Shown: positions 16,048 through 27,197 of the stretch, piece after piece | How positions within the stretch are numbered: the stretch's first letter is position 1 | How the letters are laid out: every line of letters begins with the position of its first letter | Source: Rhodococcus globerulus NBRC 14531 | GTDB taxonomy: Bacteria; Actinomycetota; Actinomycetes; Mycobacteriales; Mycobacteriaceae | DNA length: 64,000 nt | Assembly: GCF_001894805.1 (NCBI RefSeq) | Contig: NZ_BCWX01000001.1 | Coordinates: 496,001-560,000, forward strand | Reading direction: 5' to 3' | Position numbers and translations under genes: made by a program | Notes under the pieces: generated by a model | Databases searched by the model: none | Told to the model about the DNA's origin: nothing | What the model saw: the letters and a program-made list of their open reading frames with translations, nothing else

Positions 16048-17922
16048 ATGGAAACTGCAGCGGATCAGGTCAGCAGTCGTAAGGCACGCGTCGCGTCGGC
16101 GGCCGCGTCGTTGCTCGATCGAACGGCGGTACTTGCGAGAGATATCGATCGATCCGATCTGGTCGCACGCGCCGAGAGCGCGCTGGTGCGCGTCACCGAT
16201 CCCCGGATTCGCATCGTTGTCGTAGGCCCGCTCAATCAGGGCAAGAGCCAGTTCGTGAATTCGCTGCTCGGTTGCGACGTGTGTTCCGTCGGAGACGACG
16301 AGACAACGGCCGTTGCGACGGTAGTTCAGTACGGGGAAACCGCTGGCGCAGAGCTGGTTCTGGCCGAACCTGGTAGTGAACCTCGGAGAGTTCCGCTCCC
16401 GCTCGACGAGTTGCTCGGCATAACGCCCGCAACACCACGGGCCGACGGACGGGAAGTCCTCCGCATCGACGTTTCCGTTCCGAGCCCGCTGTTGGCCGAC
16501 GGGCTGGTCTTCATCGACACACCGGGCGTCGGAGGGCACGGAAATCCGCATGCTGCTGGAACTTTGGGATTGATTACGTCGGCAGATGCGGTGCTGGTGC
16601 TCTCGGATTCGAGTGCGGAGTTCACCGAGCCTGAAGTCGCGTTCATCCGGCAGGTCCTGAATCTGTGCCCCGTTGTTGCCGGTCTTGTCAGCAAGACGGA
16701 TCTGTACCCTCACTGGCGTCGGATTGTCGACGCAAATCATGGTCACCTGCAACGCGCCGGCCTCGAGCTTCCGCTGATTCCGATATCTTCCGTCCTGCGA
16801 TCGCATGCGCTGCGCTTGGACGACCGGGAACTCGATGCGGAATCCGGATTTCCCGACCTCTATCAGTTCTTGCGGGACAAGGTTGTTGCGCGCGGCGAGG
16901 CAAATACGCGGCGAGCGGTGGTGATGGACGTGCAGTCCATTGCCGCCCACTTGTCGCTGGAAATGGGCAGTGAGCTTGCGGCGCTGCGTGATCCGTCGAC
17001 GGCGCAAGCAGCAGTGGCCGGGTTGCATCGGGCCAGGGAGGTCGCAGAAGAACTGCACAAGAAGACATCCCGCTGGCAGCAGAGCCTCGGCGACGGAATC
17101 GCCGATCTCGCGGCAGATATCGATCACGACCTGCGTGATCGCCTGCGCCGCGTCACCCGAGCGGCCGAGGAAACCGTCGACGGGTGTGACCCGGGCAAGG
17201 ACTGGGATGCCGTCGGGACCTGGCTCGAGCAAGAGATCGCAACAGCCATCGGCGACAACTTCGTCTGGGCGCACGATCGTGCGCAGTGGTTGGCGGAGGT
17301 AGTGGCCGAACACTTCGCCGAAACCGGTGACGTGGCGCTGCCGCAGATCGACCTTGCCGACACCGACGCTTTCCTCGAACCTGTTGCGGCGCTGTCGGAT
17401 CTCGAATCCGGCCGTATCGGCATTACGCAGAAAGTTCTGGTGGGCATGCGCGGTTCGTACGGTGGCGTCCTGATGTTCGGGCTGATCACCACGATGATGG
17501 GTATGGCGTTGGTGAATCCGATCTCGATCGGTGCCGGGGTTCTGCTTGGCACCAAGGCTTATCGTGAAGACAAGCAGACACAGGTGCTCAAGCGCCGGGC
17601 CGATGCAAAGTCGGCGATCAGGCGCTACGCGGACGACGTGAGTTTCCAGGTGGGCAAGGAATCGAAAGACCGGCTCCGCCTGGTGCAGCGGCTCCTGCGT
17701 GATCATTTCACGGACATCGCCGAGCAGGCCTTGCGCTCGATCAACGAATCGTTGCGAGCGACGCAGGAGGCGGCCAAACTGGAATCGAGCGAGCGGGCCG
17801 GACGCATCGCGCAACTCGAAGAGAATCTGCGTGCGGCAGAGGAATTGACCACGCGTGCCGGATCGTTGGTCGGCGAGCGAGTGCAAGCGGGCAGGTCTCG
17901 GAAGGCTGAGGTCGGAGCATGA
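16048..17922 (+). CDS. iniA: IniA dynamin-like GTPase
   Basis: Protein of 624 residues. The GTPase core has the P-loop GPLNQGKS (residues 60-67), DTPGVGG (switch II) and VSKTDL (guanine specificity). A helical bundle follows. A hydrophobic hairpin around residues 475-510 (GVLMFGLITTMMGMALV and ISIGAGVLL) is the membrane paddle expected of bacterial dynamin-like proteins. The C-terminus is a coiled coil ending in repeated Glu/Arg/Ala heptads. Mycobacterial IniA remodels membranes and is tied to tolerance of wall-active drugs. ATG 16048 has only GGAA nearby, but the GTG at 15985 lies inside the preceding stem-loop and is unlikely. The stop overlaps the iniC start (ATGA). Confidence 0.92.
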   Translation: METAADQVSSRKARVASAAASLLDRTAVLARDIDRSDLVARAESALVRVTDPRIRIVVVGPLNQGKSQFVNSLLGCDVCSVGDDETTAVATVVQYGETAGAELVLAEPGSEPRRVPLPLDELLGITPATPRADGREVLRIDVSVPSPLLADGLVFIDTPGVGGHGNPHAAGTLGLITSADAVLVLSDSSAEFTEPEVAFIRQVLNLCPVVAGLVSKTDLYPHWRRIVDANHGHLQRAGLELPLIPISSVLRSHALRLDDRELDAESGFPDLYQFLRDKVVARGEANTRRAVVMDVQSIAAHLSLEMGSELAALRDPSTAQAAVAGLHRAREVAEELHKKTSRWQQSLGDGIADLAADIDHDLRDRLRRVTRAAEETVDGCDPGKDWDAVGTWLEQEIATAIGDNFVWAHDRAQWLAEVVAEHFAETGDVALPQIDLADTDAFLEPVAALSDLESGRIGITQKVLVGMRGSYGGVLMFGLITTMMGMALVNPISIGAGVLLGTKAYREDKQTQVLKRRADAKSAIRRYADDVSFQVGKESKDRLRLVQRLLRDHFTDIAEQALRSINESLRATQEAAKLESSERAGRIAQLEENLRAAEELTTRAGSLVGERVQAGRSRKAEVGA

Positions 17923-19391
17923 ACGTCACCGCCACGGAGTCGGCGCGCACGTTGATCGAGCAGGCGCGAGGATTTTATCTCGACAGCCCGGAACTCTGTG
18001 CTCAATTGGACGAGTGCGCGGCGCGGTTGGACGAGCCGCTGCGGGTAGCTCTGGCAGGTTCGCTCAAGGCCGGTAAGTCGACACTTCTCAATTCTCTTGT
18101 CGGGCAAGATATTGCACCGACAGATGCCACCGAATGCACACGAGTTGTCACCTGGTATCGAAACGGTACGACGCCGAAGGTAAGCGCTACGGACTCCGGC
18201 GGCACCGAGTTCCACATACCGGTGGCACGCAACAGCGGCCGGCTGACGTTCGATCTGGGTGTGCGCACATCCGAGATCGTCGATCGAATCGACGTGGAGT
18301 GGCCGTCGTCGGCGCTGGCGCGCATGACGATCATCGATACACCAGGCACGTCGTCGCTGTCCACCGACGTGTCGGCCCGGACGTGGAAAGCCCTCGTTCC
18401 CGACGACGGGGTGCCCGGCGCTGATGCCGTCGTGTATTTGCTGCGGGCATTGAATGCGACTGACCTGCAGTTCTTGACGAAGGTTGCCGAACACGTCGGT
18501 GGTGAATCAGGTCCGCTCGGTGTGATCGGGGTGCTCTCGCGCGCGGACGAAGTGGGCGCGGGCCGAATGGACGCGATGGCGTCGGCCGACGATGTGGCGG
18601 GACGGTTTGCCGAGGAACTCGGCCGCTCGGGCCTGTGCCAGTCGGTGGTGCCGGTCGCCGGACTGTTGGCACTGGCTGCCCGAACTTTGCGGCAGAGCGA
18701 GTTTGCGGCGTTCGCGGCGCTTGCCGAGGTGCCTGCAGCCGATCTGAGCTCGGCGATGCTGTCGGCGGATCGTTTTGTCCGCGAAGATAGTTCGCTGCCG
18801 GTGGATGCGGCGATGCGGGCTCAGTTGGTGGAACGGTTCGGGCTGTTCGGGATTCGGCTGGCGGTGACGTCGGTCAAGTTGGGCGTCGGCGATTCTCCCA
18901 CGCTGGCAGCGGAATTGCTCCGCCGCAGTGGATTGGACGAGTTGCGTCGGGTGATCGATGTTCAGTTCGGCCAGCGCGCCGACCAACTCAAATCCCATAC
19001 AGCGCTGGTAACACTGAGCCGACTGCTCGAACGCAATCCGCGCGAGAACACTGCACCGATCGCAGCGTCGGCGGCGCGACTCCTCGCCGACGTGCACGGT
19101 TTTCGCGAACTTCGACTGCTCGGGCGGCTCGGATCGGTTCACACCGATCTCTTGCCGGACGATCTCGCAGCGCTGCAGCGATTGATCGGCGGCCACGGAA
19201 TCAGAACGCACGAGCGCTTGGGGGCGACAGAAGGGGAGAGCCTCGATGCTCAGCGCGCCCAGGCCGCGGACGCAGCGCAGCGGTGGCGCACATTGTCGTC
19301 GCACCCACTGTTCGATCAGTTCACAGCGAGAGCGTGTCAGGTCGCAGCGCGCAGCGCGGAAGGTGTACTCGCGGAAATCGTGGCCGAATAG
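17919..19391 (+). CDS. iniC: IniC dynamin-like GTPase
   Basis: Protein of 490 residues with P-loop GSLKAGKST (residues 47-55), DTPGTSS and LSRADE as guanine-recognition motif, followed by helical segments. It lacks the strong hydrophobic paddle of IniA, so it probably works as its partner, as in the mycobacterial operon. The ATG overlaps the iniA stop by four bases, which implies translational coupling and balanced amounts. The gene ends the operon, and no clear terminator is visible before the next gene. Confidence 0.92.
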   Translation: MNVTATESARTLIEQARGFYLDSPELCAQLDECAARLDEPLRVALAGSLKAGKSTLLNSLVGQDIAPTDATECTRVVTWYRNGTTPKVSATDSGGTEFHIPVARNSGRLTFDLGVRTSEIVDRIDVEWPSSALARMTIIDTPGTSSLSTDVSARTWKALVPDDGVPGADAVVYLLRALNATDLQFLTKVAEHVGGESGPLGVIGVLSRADEVGAGRMDAMASADDVAGRFAEELGRSGLCQSVVPVAGLLALAARTLRQSEFAAFAALAEVPAADLSSAMLSADRFVREDSSLPVDAAMRAQLVERFGLFGIRLAVTSVKLGVGDSPTLAAELLRRSGLDELRRVIDVQFGQRADQLKSHTALVTLSRLLERNPRENTAPIAASAARLLADVHGFRELRLLGRLGSVHTDLLPDDLAALQRLIGGHGIRTHERLGATEGESLDAQRAQAADAAQRWRTLSSHPLFDQFTARACQVAARSAEGVLAEIVAE

Positions 19392-19495
19392 GGATGTCAT
19401 TAGTCCTGCGCGAGCGAGCCGACGGATCTATGTTGAGTTCGGAATGATCCGGACAAAACGCCTGGTTCGGATTCGGCCTCGTTGGGAGCAGCCCT

Positions 19496-21079
19496 ATGTC
19501 GAACGACATCACGTCGAAGTCTCCGGATCGTGCCACGTACGTACTCGGCACACTCATTCTGGTTGCGGCGGTGGCAAACCTCAATCTGTCGGTGGCCAAT
19601 GTTGCCCTGCCTGACATCGGCAAGGCGTTCGACGCGAGTCAGACGCAACTCAATCTGATAGCCGTCGGGTATTCACTGGGATTGGCAGGCACAGTCCTGT
19701 ATCTCGGTGCGGTCGGTGACCGGTACGGCCGCAAGATGCTCCTGGTGACGGGTATGGCGTTGTCGATTCCGGCGTCACTCGTCGCGGGGTTCGCAGGCGG
19801 CTTCGAAGTATTGTTCGCGGCCCGCATCGTCGGTGGTATCTCGGCGGGCTTGGCGTTCCCGACAACGCTGGCGATCATCACGGCACTGTGGGCGGGGCCG
19901 GCGAGGACCAAGGCGATCGCGATGTGGTCTGCGATCGGTGGCGCGATTTCGGCTCTCGGTCCGATCGTTTCCGGGGCCTTGCTCGAGAAATTCGATTGGG
20001 GCTCGGTCTTTTTCGTGACCCTCCCGTTGGCTCTCCTGGCCTTGGTGTGCGCGGTGATTCTGGTTCCCGCCCATGTCAACGAGACCACCGATCCGGTTGA
20101 TCATCTCGGCGGAATCGTGTCCGTCGTTTTCATCGGGGCGCTGGTGTTGTCCATCAACTTCGCACCGGTCAAGGGCTCCGGAACAATGGCGTTGGTCCTG
20201 GGCGCGATCGCACTGGTCGCAGGTATCGGGTTCTTCCTGCAACAACGACGCGCAGTCAATCCACTGTTCGACCTTCACGTAGCCGCTCGTCCCACCTTCT
20301 GGGTAGCGGCCGTTGGCGGCTTGGTGGTGTTCGGTTCGCTCATGGGCGCAATGTTCATCGGCCAGCAGTTCCTGCAGAACGTACTGAGTTACTCGACGCT
20401 GGCGGCGGGTGCGGCCATCATTCCGGCCGCTCTGGCGATGGTGATCGTTGCGCCGCAGTCGGCGACGATGATCGAAAGGTACGGCGCCCGCGTCACTCTG
20501 CTCTCCGGTTACCTGTTTGTGGTTCTCGGATTGTTTGTCGCGCTGTTCATGTGGAACGAAAGCACACAGTACTGGCAGGTCGCGCTCGCCTACGCACTTG
20601 TCGGTATCGGCGTCGGCCTGGCCGGCACACCGGCATCGCGTTCCCTCACCGGGTCAGTTCCCGTACACCGCGCAGGTATGGCGTCGGGTACCTCGGATCT
20701 GCAACGCGACCTGGGCGGCGCCATCATGCAGTCCATTCTCGGTGGAATACTCACGGCCGGGTACGCAAAATCTTTGGGGAATGCGATCTCGTCATCGCCG
20801 GAAGCTTCCCAGGTAACCCCCGAAACTCAGGCCGCGCTCACCAAATCGTTCTCCAGCGCCGAAGTTCTGGCAGAGCGCTACCCGCAATACGCGGATCAGA
20901 TCATGACCGCCGCCAAAAGCGCCTTCCTGGACGGCGATACCAAGGCCTACATTGCGGCAATCATCATCGTGTGCGTCGGCGGCGCGGTGGTGACGTTCTT
21001 CTACCCGCATCGCGAGCGCGAGCGTGTTCTGCTGGCGCAGTACGCGGCGGAATCCGATCTCGCAGAGGAGAAGAGTTGA
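19496..21079 (+). CDS. MFS transporter, DHA2-type (14 segments) drug or metabolite exporter
   Basis: Protein of 527 residues with about 14 hydrophobic helices. It carries the MFS loop motif GDRYGRKMLLVTG after helix 2 and the proton-antiporter helix-5 pattern AIGGAISALGPIVSGALLE. The N-terminus (VANLNLSVANVALPDI) is typical of multidrug exporters of the EmrB/QacA class. A GGGAGC ribosome site lies just before the ATG at 19496. It follows iniC by 104 bp on the same strand. The substrate cannot be read from sequence. Confidence 0.85.
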   Translation: MSNDITSKSPDRATYVLGTLILVAAVANLNLSVANVALPDIGKAFDASQTQLNLIAVGYSLGLAGTVLYLGAVGDRYGRKMLLVTGMALSIPASLVAGFAGGFEVLFAARIVGGISAGLAFPTTLAIITALWAGPARTKAIAMWSAIGGAISALGPIVSGALLEKFDWGSVFFVTLPLALLALVCAVILVPAHVNETTDPVDHLGGIVSVVFIGALVLSINFAPVKGSGTMALVLGAIALVAGIGFFLQQRRAVNPLFDLHVAARPTFWVAAVGGLVVFGSLMGAMFIGQQFLQNVLSYSTLAAGAAIIPAALAMVIVAPQSATMIERYGARVTLLSGYLFVVLGLFVALFMWNESTQYWQVALAYALVGIGVGLAGTPASRSLTGSVPVHRAGMASGTSDLQRDLGGAIMQSILGGILTAGYAKSLGNAISSSPEASQVTPETQAALTKSFSSAEVLAERYPQYADQIMTAAKSAFLDGDTKAYIAAIIIVCVGGAVVTFFYPHRERERVLLAQYAAESDLAEEKS

Positions 21080-21103
21080 GCGCGCTCTGGTACTGATGGA
21101 AGG

Positions 21104-21763
21104 ATGCCACAGCTACTGCACATCGATTCGTCAGCCGACCTTCACACATCGACGTCCCGTGAACTCACCGCGTTGTTCGCTCAGACGTGGGCCGAGATCA
21201 GCCCTGAACATCAGGTAGTCGGGTTGGATCTGCACCGGGACCCCCTGCCACACCTCTCGGACGCGGCCCTGCACTACGCACAGCGGCTGCGAGTGGCTGG
21301 AGAGCAGCCGGATGCCGACGCAGAAGCACTGCAGGGTCGGGTCATCGAGCAACTCGCTGCTGCGGATGTTGTCGTGATCGGTGCACCGATGTACAACTGG
21401 TCGATCCCGTCCACGTTGAAGGCGTGGATCGACTACGTGCATGTCCTGGGAACGACTGTGCCTTTTGATACGCCGCCTGCTGGAACTTCTGCTCAGCCCA
21501 TGGCGGGTAAGCCGGTGGTGATCGTGTCCAGTCGCGGAAACACCTATGCGCCGGGTTCCGGGAACGAAGGCGACGATCACACCGTTCCGCCACTGGTGCA
21601 GGTGTTGGGTGTTTCGATGGGTATGAACGTCAGCGTTATCACCGCGGAACTGACTTTGGCGCAGCGTATTCCGCCCATGGCACCGCTGATCGAGCAGGGG
21701 AAGATCAGCCTGAGCGCTGCCCGTGATTCGTTGATCGATCTTGCCCGCACGCTGGGGGCGTGA
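21104..21763 (+). CDS. azoR: FMN-dependent NAD(P)H azoreductase / quinone reductase
   Basis: Protein of 219 residues with the flavodoxin-like fold of the AzoR family. It has an N-terminal LLHIDSS strand with conserved Ser for FMN phosphate, then the [18 protein letters not shown] block that binds the isoalloxazine ring. The later SSRGN loop is also typical. The enzyme reduces quinones and azo or nitro compounds with two electrons and may protect against quinone stress. It lies 24 bp after the MFS gene, probably in one transcript. Its stop abuts the stop of the convergent gene at 21764. Confidence 0.85.
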   Translation: MPQLLHIDSSADLHTSTSRELTALFAQTWAEISPEHQVVGLDLHRDPLPHLSDAALHYAQRLRVAGEQPDADAEALQGRVIEQLAAADVVVIGAPMYNWSIPSTLKAWIDYVHVLGTTVPFDTPPAGTSAQPMAGKPVVIVSSRGNTYAPGSGNEGDDHTVPPLVQVLGVSMGMNVSVITAELTLAQRIPPMAPLIEQGKISLSAARDSLIDLARTLGA

Positions 21764-22774
21764 TCAGGACTGGGCGAGCGCCGAGATCATCGACGCCACA
21801 TCTGCCGGATCCGCGTCGTAACCCGGGAAATAGCAACATACTTCGGTGGCATGATTTCCGAATCGTCGCCGGATTTCGGTAGCGCATTCTTCCGGTGTGC
21901 CGACGACAGCAAGTGTTGTCAGCATGGGATCGGTTATCAGTGACGCCATTTCGACGTACCCGCCTCGTTTGGACAGCGCGTTGAGCTGGGGCTGTACGTC
22001 GCCCCAACCTTCGATGTCGAGCACCGGCCGGTAGGCGGGGGTCGAGCCGTAGAACGAGAGCAGGCTGCGGACTCCGCGGGCCGCTGCATCCAGTTGCTCG
22101 CCGCCACGTCCGACGCCCACGATCACCTGCGGGATGATCGTGAATTCCTCTCGGGTTCGGCCGGATTCGTGGAGGCCGGCGTCGACGGCCGGCAGGGTCC
22201 GCTCGAGGAAATGGCGCTCGGAGTGGAACGGCATGACCAGCAGACCGTCGGCCACTGCCGCCGCGGTTCGCGTCATGATCGGCCCGAGTGCGCCCATCAG
22301 AATCTGCGGGCGACCGAATGGGTTGGGGCCGGGGTTGAAGGTGGGCGGCATCAGGGTGTGGGTGAAGAACTCGCCGCGGAAGTTCAAGGGAGTTCCGTGT
22401 TCCCACGCGTCGAAAATGGCGGTGATCGCGCTGACGGTTTCCCGCATGCGCGCCGCCGGCCGCGACCACGTTGCGCTGTAGCGCTTCTCGATGTGCGGTT
22501 TGATCTGCGAACCGAGGCCCAAGCGGAACCGTCCCCGGCTGAGAAGTTGGAGATCGTTCGCGGAATGCGCCAGGTGCATCGGGCTGCGGGGGAGCGCGAT
22601 GGCGACATTGGTCATGAGGTCCAACTCCACCGACGACGCGGCTTCCACGAGCGGGAAGAAGACGTCGTGTGGGCCTTCGAACGTGAAAAGCCCACCGGCG
22701 CCGGTCTGGGCAAGTTCGCGACTGCGGGCGGCCCCGTCGCCGGGTGCGGAGTCGAGCTGAATGTGAACTTTCAT
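21764..22774 (-). CDS. LLM-class F420-dependent oxidoreductase
   Basis: Protein of 336 residues with a luciferase-like TIM barrel. It starts MKVHIQLDS and has TFEGPHDVFFPLVEAA, TNVAIALPRSPMHLA and SRGRFRLGLGSQIKPHIE, the pattern of the actinobacterial LLM family that uses F420 (the MSMEG_2256-like group). The reaction is a hydride transfer to an unknown substrate. The ATG at 22774 overlaps the stop of the upstream membrane gene by four bases, so they are coupled. An upstream in-frame start at 22834 would overlap that gene deeply and is rejected. Confidence 0.82.
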   Translation of the reverse strand: MKVHIQLDSAPGDGAARSRELAQTGAGGLFTFEGPHDVFFPLVEAASSVELDLMTNVAIALPRSPMHLAHSANDLQLLSRGRFRLGLGSQIKPHIEKRYSATWSRPAARMRETVSAITAIFDAWEHGTPLNFRGEFFTHTLMPPTFNPGPNPFGRPQILMGALGPIMTRTAAAVADGLLVMPFHSERHFLERTLPAVDAGLHESGRTREEFTIIPQVIVGVGRGGEQLDAAARGVRSLLSFYGSTPAYRPVLDIEGWGDVQPQLNALSKRGGYVEMASLITDPMLTTLAVVGTPEECATEIRRRFGNHATEVCCYFPGYDADPADVASMISALAQS

Positions 22775-23289
22775 CGGCGCACGCCGGTGATCGCCGCCAC
22801 CGCTACAACCGTGCAGTACAGGAGTGGTCCCCAACCGAGTACGGCGCTCACCTGGTCGGCACCCGAGACCAATGACCGGAATCCCAGACCTGCGGCAATC
22901 CCGAGTACGCCCACCACCGCGCCCACGATCCGCGCGGAAGACTTCCGGGCAGACAACAGTTGCACTGTCAGAAGCGTGAACAGAAGTAGAAGGACAGCAG
23001 CGGCGCCACTGCCGATCAGGACGACGGTGACCGCGTCGGAGATGTCGGTTGCCGAGTAATCGGGATTGTCCCGCGCGATCGACGCCTCTAGTGCGCTACG
23101 GATCTCGGTCAGGTTCACGATCATGATCGCGGCGATTGCCAGGAGTACAACGACGGACCCCGCCCAGGCCGCCATCGAGACTTTTGGTGTTCGGTGAGGC
23201 GAGTGCTGGTGCAGCGGACGGATCGAGACAGCGGGCCTCGTGGGACTGGGGCGCGTACCGGCGCTGGGAGATTTGTCGGGATCCGTCAC
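22771..23289 (-). CDS. Small four-helix membrane protein
   Basis: Protein of about 172 residues. A Pro/Ser-rich cytoplasmic N-terminus is followed by four hydrophobic segments: AAWAGSVVVLLAIAAIMIV, VTVVLIGSGAAAVLLLLFTL, IVGAVVGVLGIAAGLG and GPLLYCTVVAVAAI. No family was recognised; it resembles generic actinobacterial membrane proteins. The GTG at 23289 is chosen, with another GTG at 23325 equally possible; neither has a ribosome site, so leaderless translation is plausible. It faces dnaK across the heat-shock promoter region and overlaps the LLM gene. Confidence 0.6.
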   Translation of the reverse strand: MTDPDKSPSAGTRPSPTRPAVSIRPLHQHSPHRTPKVSMAAWAGSVVVLLAIAAIMIVNLTEIRSALEASIARDNPDYSATDISDAVTVVLIGSGAAAVLLLLFTLLTVQLLSARKSSARIVGAVVGVLGIAAGLGFRSLVSGADQVSAVLGWGPLLYCTVVAVAAITGVRR

Positions 23290-23348
23290 GGGCCGATCGT
23301 AACCAGTCCGGGTGATCCGGAGCACATTTCGGAAATTTCTCGGAAGCC

Positions 23349-23375
23349 GGGAACAAATTTACCGGTGTTGTAGTT
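23349..23375 (+). promoter_or_regulatory. Candidate SigH/SigR-type promoter of dnaK
   Basis: GGGAACA (23349-23355) and GTT (23373-23375) are spaced so that GGAAC-N18-GTT fits the sigma-R/SigH consensus. It lies 166 bases upstream of dnaK and 16 bases before the first HspR site. dnaK is a SigH target in mycobacteria. Confidence 0.55.
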
Positions 23376-23390
23376 GACCATTTCGACAAG

Positions 23391-23411
23391 CTTGAGCGCC
23401 CCCGGCTCAAC
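23391..23411 (+). promoter_or_regulatory. HAIR element 1 (HspR operator)
   Basis: CTTGAGC-N7-GCTCAAC matches the HAIR consensus CTTGAGT-N7-ACTCAAG, with exact arm length and spacing and three changes. It lies upstream of dnaK, whose operon encodes HspR. Confidence 0.8.
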
Positions 23412-23445
23412 TTCGAGTTGACTCTCAGCCTCGGTTGAGGGCAAA

Positions 23446-23466
23446 CTTGAGCGGAGGACGCTCACC
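23446..23466 (+). promoter_or_regulatory. HAIR element 2 (HspR operator)
   Basis: CTTGAGC-N7-GCTCACC is a second, weaker HAIR match with the same 7-7-7 geometry, starting 55 bases after the first. It lies 75 bases before the dnaK start. A possible vegetative promoter lies between the two sites (TTGACT at 23418, CAAACT at 23442). Confidence 0.65.
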
Positions 23467-23540
23467 AAGCGAAAAACGCGCGGTCATGGCCGAGATCAAG
23501 CACTCGGACAGAGCACCGCAGAACGAAAGGTAGGAACACT

Positions 23541-25390
<1,850 letters not shown>

Positions 25391-25394
<4 letters not shown>

Positions 25395-25999
25395 CCTCGG
25401 ACAACTCCGAGAACAACCCGGTCGACCCCGAGACCGGTGCACAGGGAGAGGCGGCCGGCGAAGGCCGGCCGCCGCTCGACTCGGAAGACACAGGGGTAGT
25501 GCAGGAAGCCGAGGCCATCGTGGAAGAAGCGACGTTGGCTGATCAGTTGGCAGAACGCACTGCAGACCTGCAGAGCTTGCAGGCGCAGTTCATGAACTAC
25601 AAGCGCCGCGTCGACCGCGACAAGCAGGTCGACATCGCCAACGCGAAGGCTTCCGTGGTGGGAGTGCTCGTCCCGATCCTCGACGATCTGGATCGCGCTC
25701 GTGCACACGGAGACCTCGAAGAGGGTCCGCTGCGAGCCCTCGCGGACAAGCTCAACACCACCCTCACGGGTCTCGGTTTGAGCGAGTTCGGCGCCGTGGG
25801 AGACGCTTTCGATCCCGAACTGCACGAAGCTGTGCAGCACGAAGGTGAAGGAGCCGACCCGGTCCTGAGTGTGGTCATGCGTAAGGGCTACAAGTTCGGT
25901 GACCGCGTCCTGCGACATGCGATGGTAGGCGTTGCCGATCGAGTGGGCGACGAGCCGACCGACGGCAACGCGGCAGGCGCAGAAGAAGAATCAAAGTAA
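25391..25999 (+). CDS. grpE: Nucleotide exchange factor GrpE
   Basis: Protein of 202 residues. The N-terminus is disordered and acidic. A long helix ([20 protein letters not shown]) follows, then the beta domain with [12 protein letters not shown] and [21 protein letters not shown], diagnostic of GrpE. It releases ADP from DnaK. Its GTG start overlaps the dnaK stop (GTGA), indicating translational coupling. The gap to dnaJ is 22 bases and holds AGAGGAGGAGA. Confidence 0.97.
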
Positions 26000-26021
26000 C
26001 AGCGAGAGGAGGAGACGCCCA

Positions 26022-27197
26022 GTGAGTCAACGGGAGTGGATCGAGAAGGACTTCTACAAGGAGCTGGGCGTCTCGTCCTCAGCTTCGGCCGACGAGATCA
26101 AGAAGGCGTATCGCAAGCTGGCTCGGGATCTGCATCCCGATGCCAACCCTGACGATCCCAAGGCCGAAGAGCGCTTCAAGGCTGTCAGTGAAGCGAACAC
26201 GATCCTGTCGGATCCGGAGAAGCGCAAGGAATACGACGAAGCCCGAAGGCTCTTTGCCAGTGGCGGATTCGGCCCCCGGGCGCAAGGCGGCGGTGGCGGA
26301 TTCAACCCCGGCGCCGGCGGCTTCGACATCAACGACCTGTTCGGCGGCGGTGCCGGCGGTCAGGATTCAGGTCTCGGCGACATCTTCGGTGGATTGTTCA
26401 ACCGCGGCGGCGCCGGTCAGCGAACCTCGTCCGCTAATCGTCCGCGTCGGGGCAAGGATCTCGAAACCGAAACCACGCTCGGGTTCCGCGAAGCGGCGCT
26501 CGGTGTCACGGTTCCGCTGCGGATCACCAGCCCGGCATCGTGCACCACGTGCCACGGCAGCGGCGCAAAGCCCGGCACAAGCCCGCGAGTGTGCCCGCAC
26601 TGCAACGGAACCGGTGTCATCAACCGCAACCAGGGTGCCTTCGGATTCAGCGAGCCGTGTGACGATTGCCGGGGAACCGGTTCCATCATCGACTCGCCCT
26701 GCGAGGACTGCCACGGCAGCGGCGTCACCAACCGCACCCGCACCATCACGGTGCGCGTGCCGTCCGGCGTCAGTGACGGTCAGAAGATCAGGCTCAAGGG
26801 CAAGGGCGAAGCGGGACTCCGCGGCGCTCCCGCCGGCGACCTGTTCGTCAACATCCGGGTGCGTCCCGACTCCGTGTTCGGACGCAACGGCGACGACCTC
26901 ACGGTCACCGTGCCGGTGAGCTACGGCGAACTGGTTCTCGGTACCACACTGTCGGTACCGACGCTGGAAGGCCGTGTCGGCGTCAAGGTTCCACCAGGAA
27001 CTGTGGACGGGCGTGTTCTGCGGGTTCGCGGACGCGGCATCCCGAAGCGGCCTGAAGGAGCCGGCGATCTGCTGGTCACTGTCAAAGTGTCTGTCCCGCA
27101 GAAGCTGGACGACGCGGCGATCGAAGCGCTCGAGACCTATCTCGAAGCAGAGAAGGCGAGCGGATTTGATCCACGGGCCGGGTGGGCCGGTGTGTGA
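26022..27197 (+). CDS. dnaJ: Co-chaperone DnaJ (DnaJ1 type)
   Basis: Protein of 391 residues. It has a J domain with the HPD motif (RDLHPDANP), a long Gly/Phe-rich linker and four zinc-binding CxxCxGxG repeats ([32 protein letters not shown]). C-terminal client-binding beta domains follow. It stimulates DnaK ATPase and delivers substrates. The GTG at 26022 is chosen because the AGAGGAGGAGA ribosome site precedes it and the protein then starts [11 protein letters not shown], the usual DnaJ1 N-terminus. It overlaps hspR by one base. Confidence 0.97.
   Translation: MSQREWIEKDFYKELGVSSSASADEIKKAYRKLARDLHPDANPDDPKAEERFKAVSEANTILSDPEKRKEYDEARRLFASGGFGPRAQGGGGGFNPGAGGFDINDLFGGGAGGQDSGLGDIFGGLFNRGGAGQRTSSANRPRRGKDLETETTLGFREAALGVTVPLRITSPASCTTCHGSGAKPGTSPRVCPHCNGTGVINRNQGAFGFSEPCDDCRGTGSIIDSPCEDCHGSGVTNRTRTITVRVPSGVSDGQKIRLKGKGEAGLRGAPAGDLFVNIRVRPDSVFGRNGDDLTVTVPVSYGELVLGTTLSVPTLEGRVGVKVPPGTVDGRVLRVRGRGIPKRPEGAGDLLVTVKVSVPQKLDDAAIEALETYLEAEKASGFDPRAGWAGV

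Noticed and set aside
15943..17886. Long open frame antisense to iniA
   Set aside because: It arises from high GC at third positions of iniA; the sense strand has full dynamin motifs.
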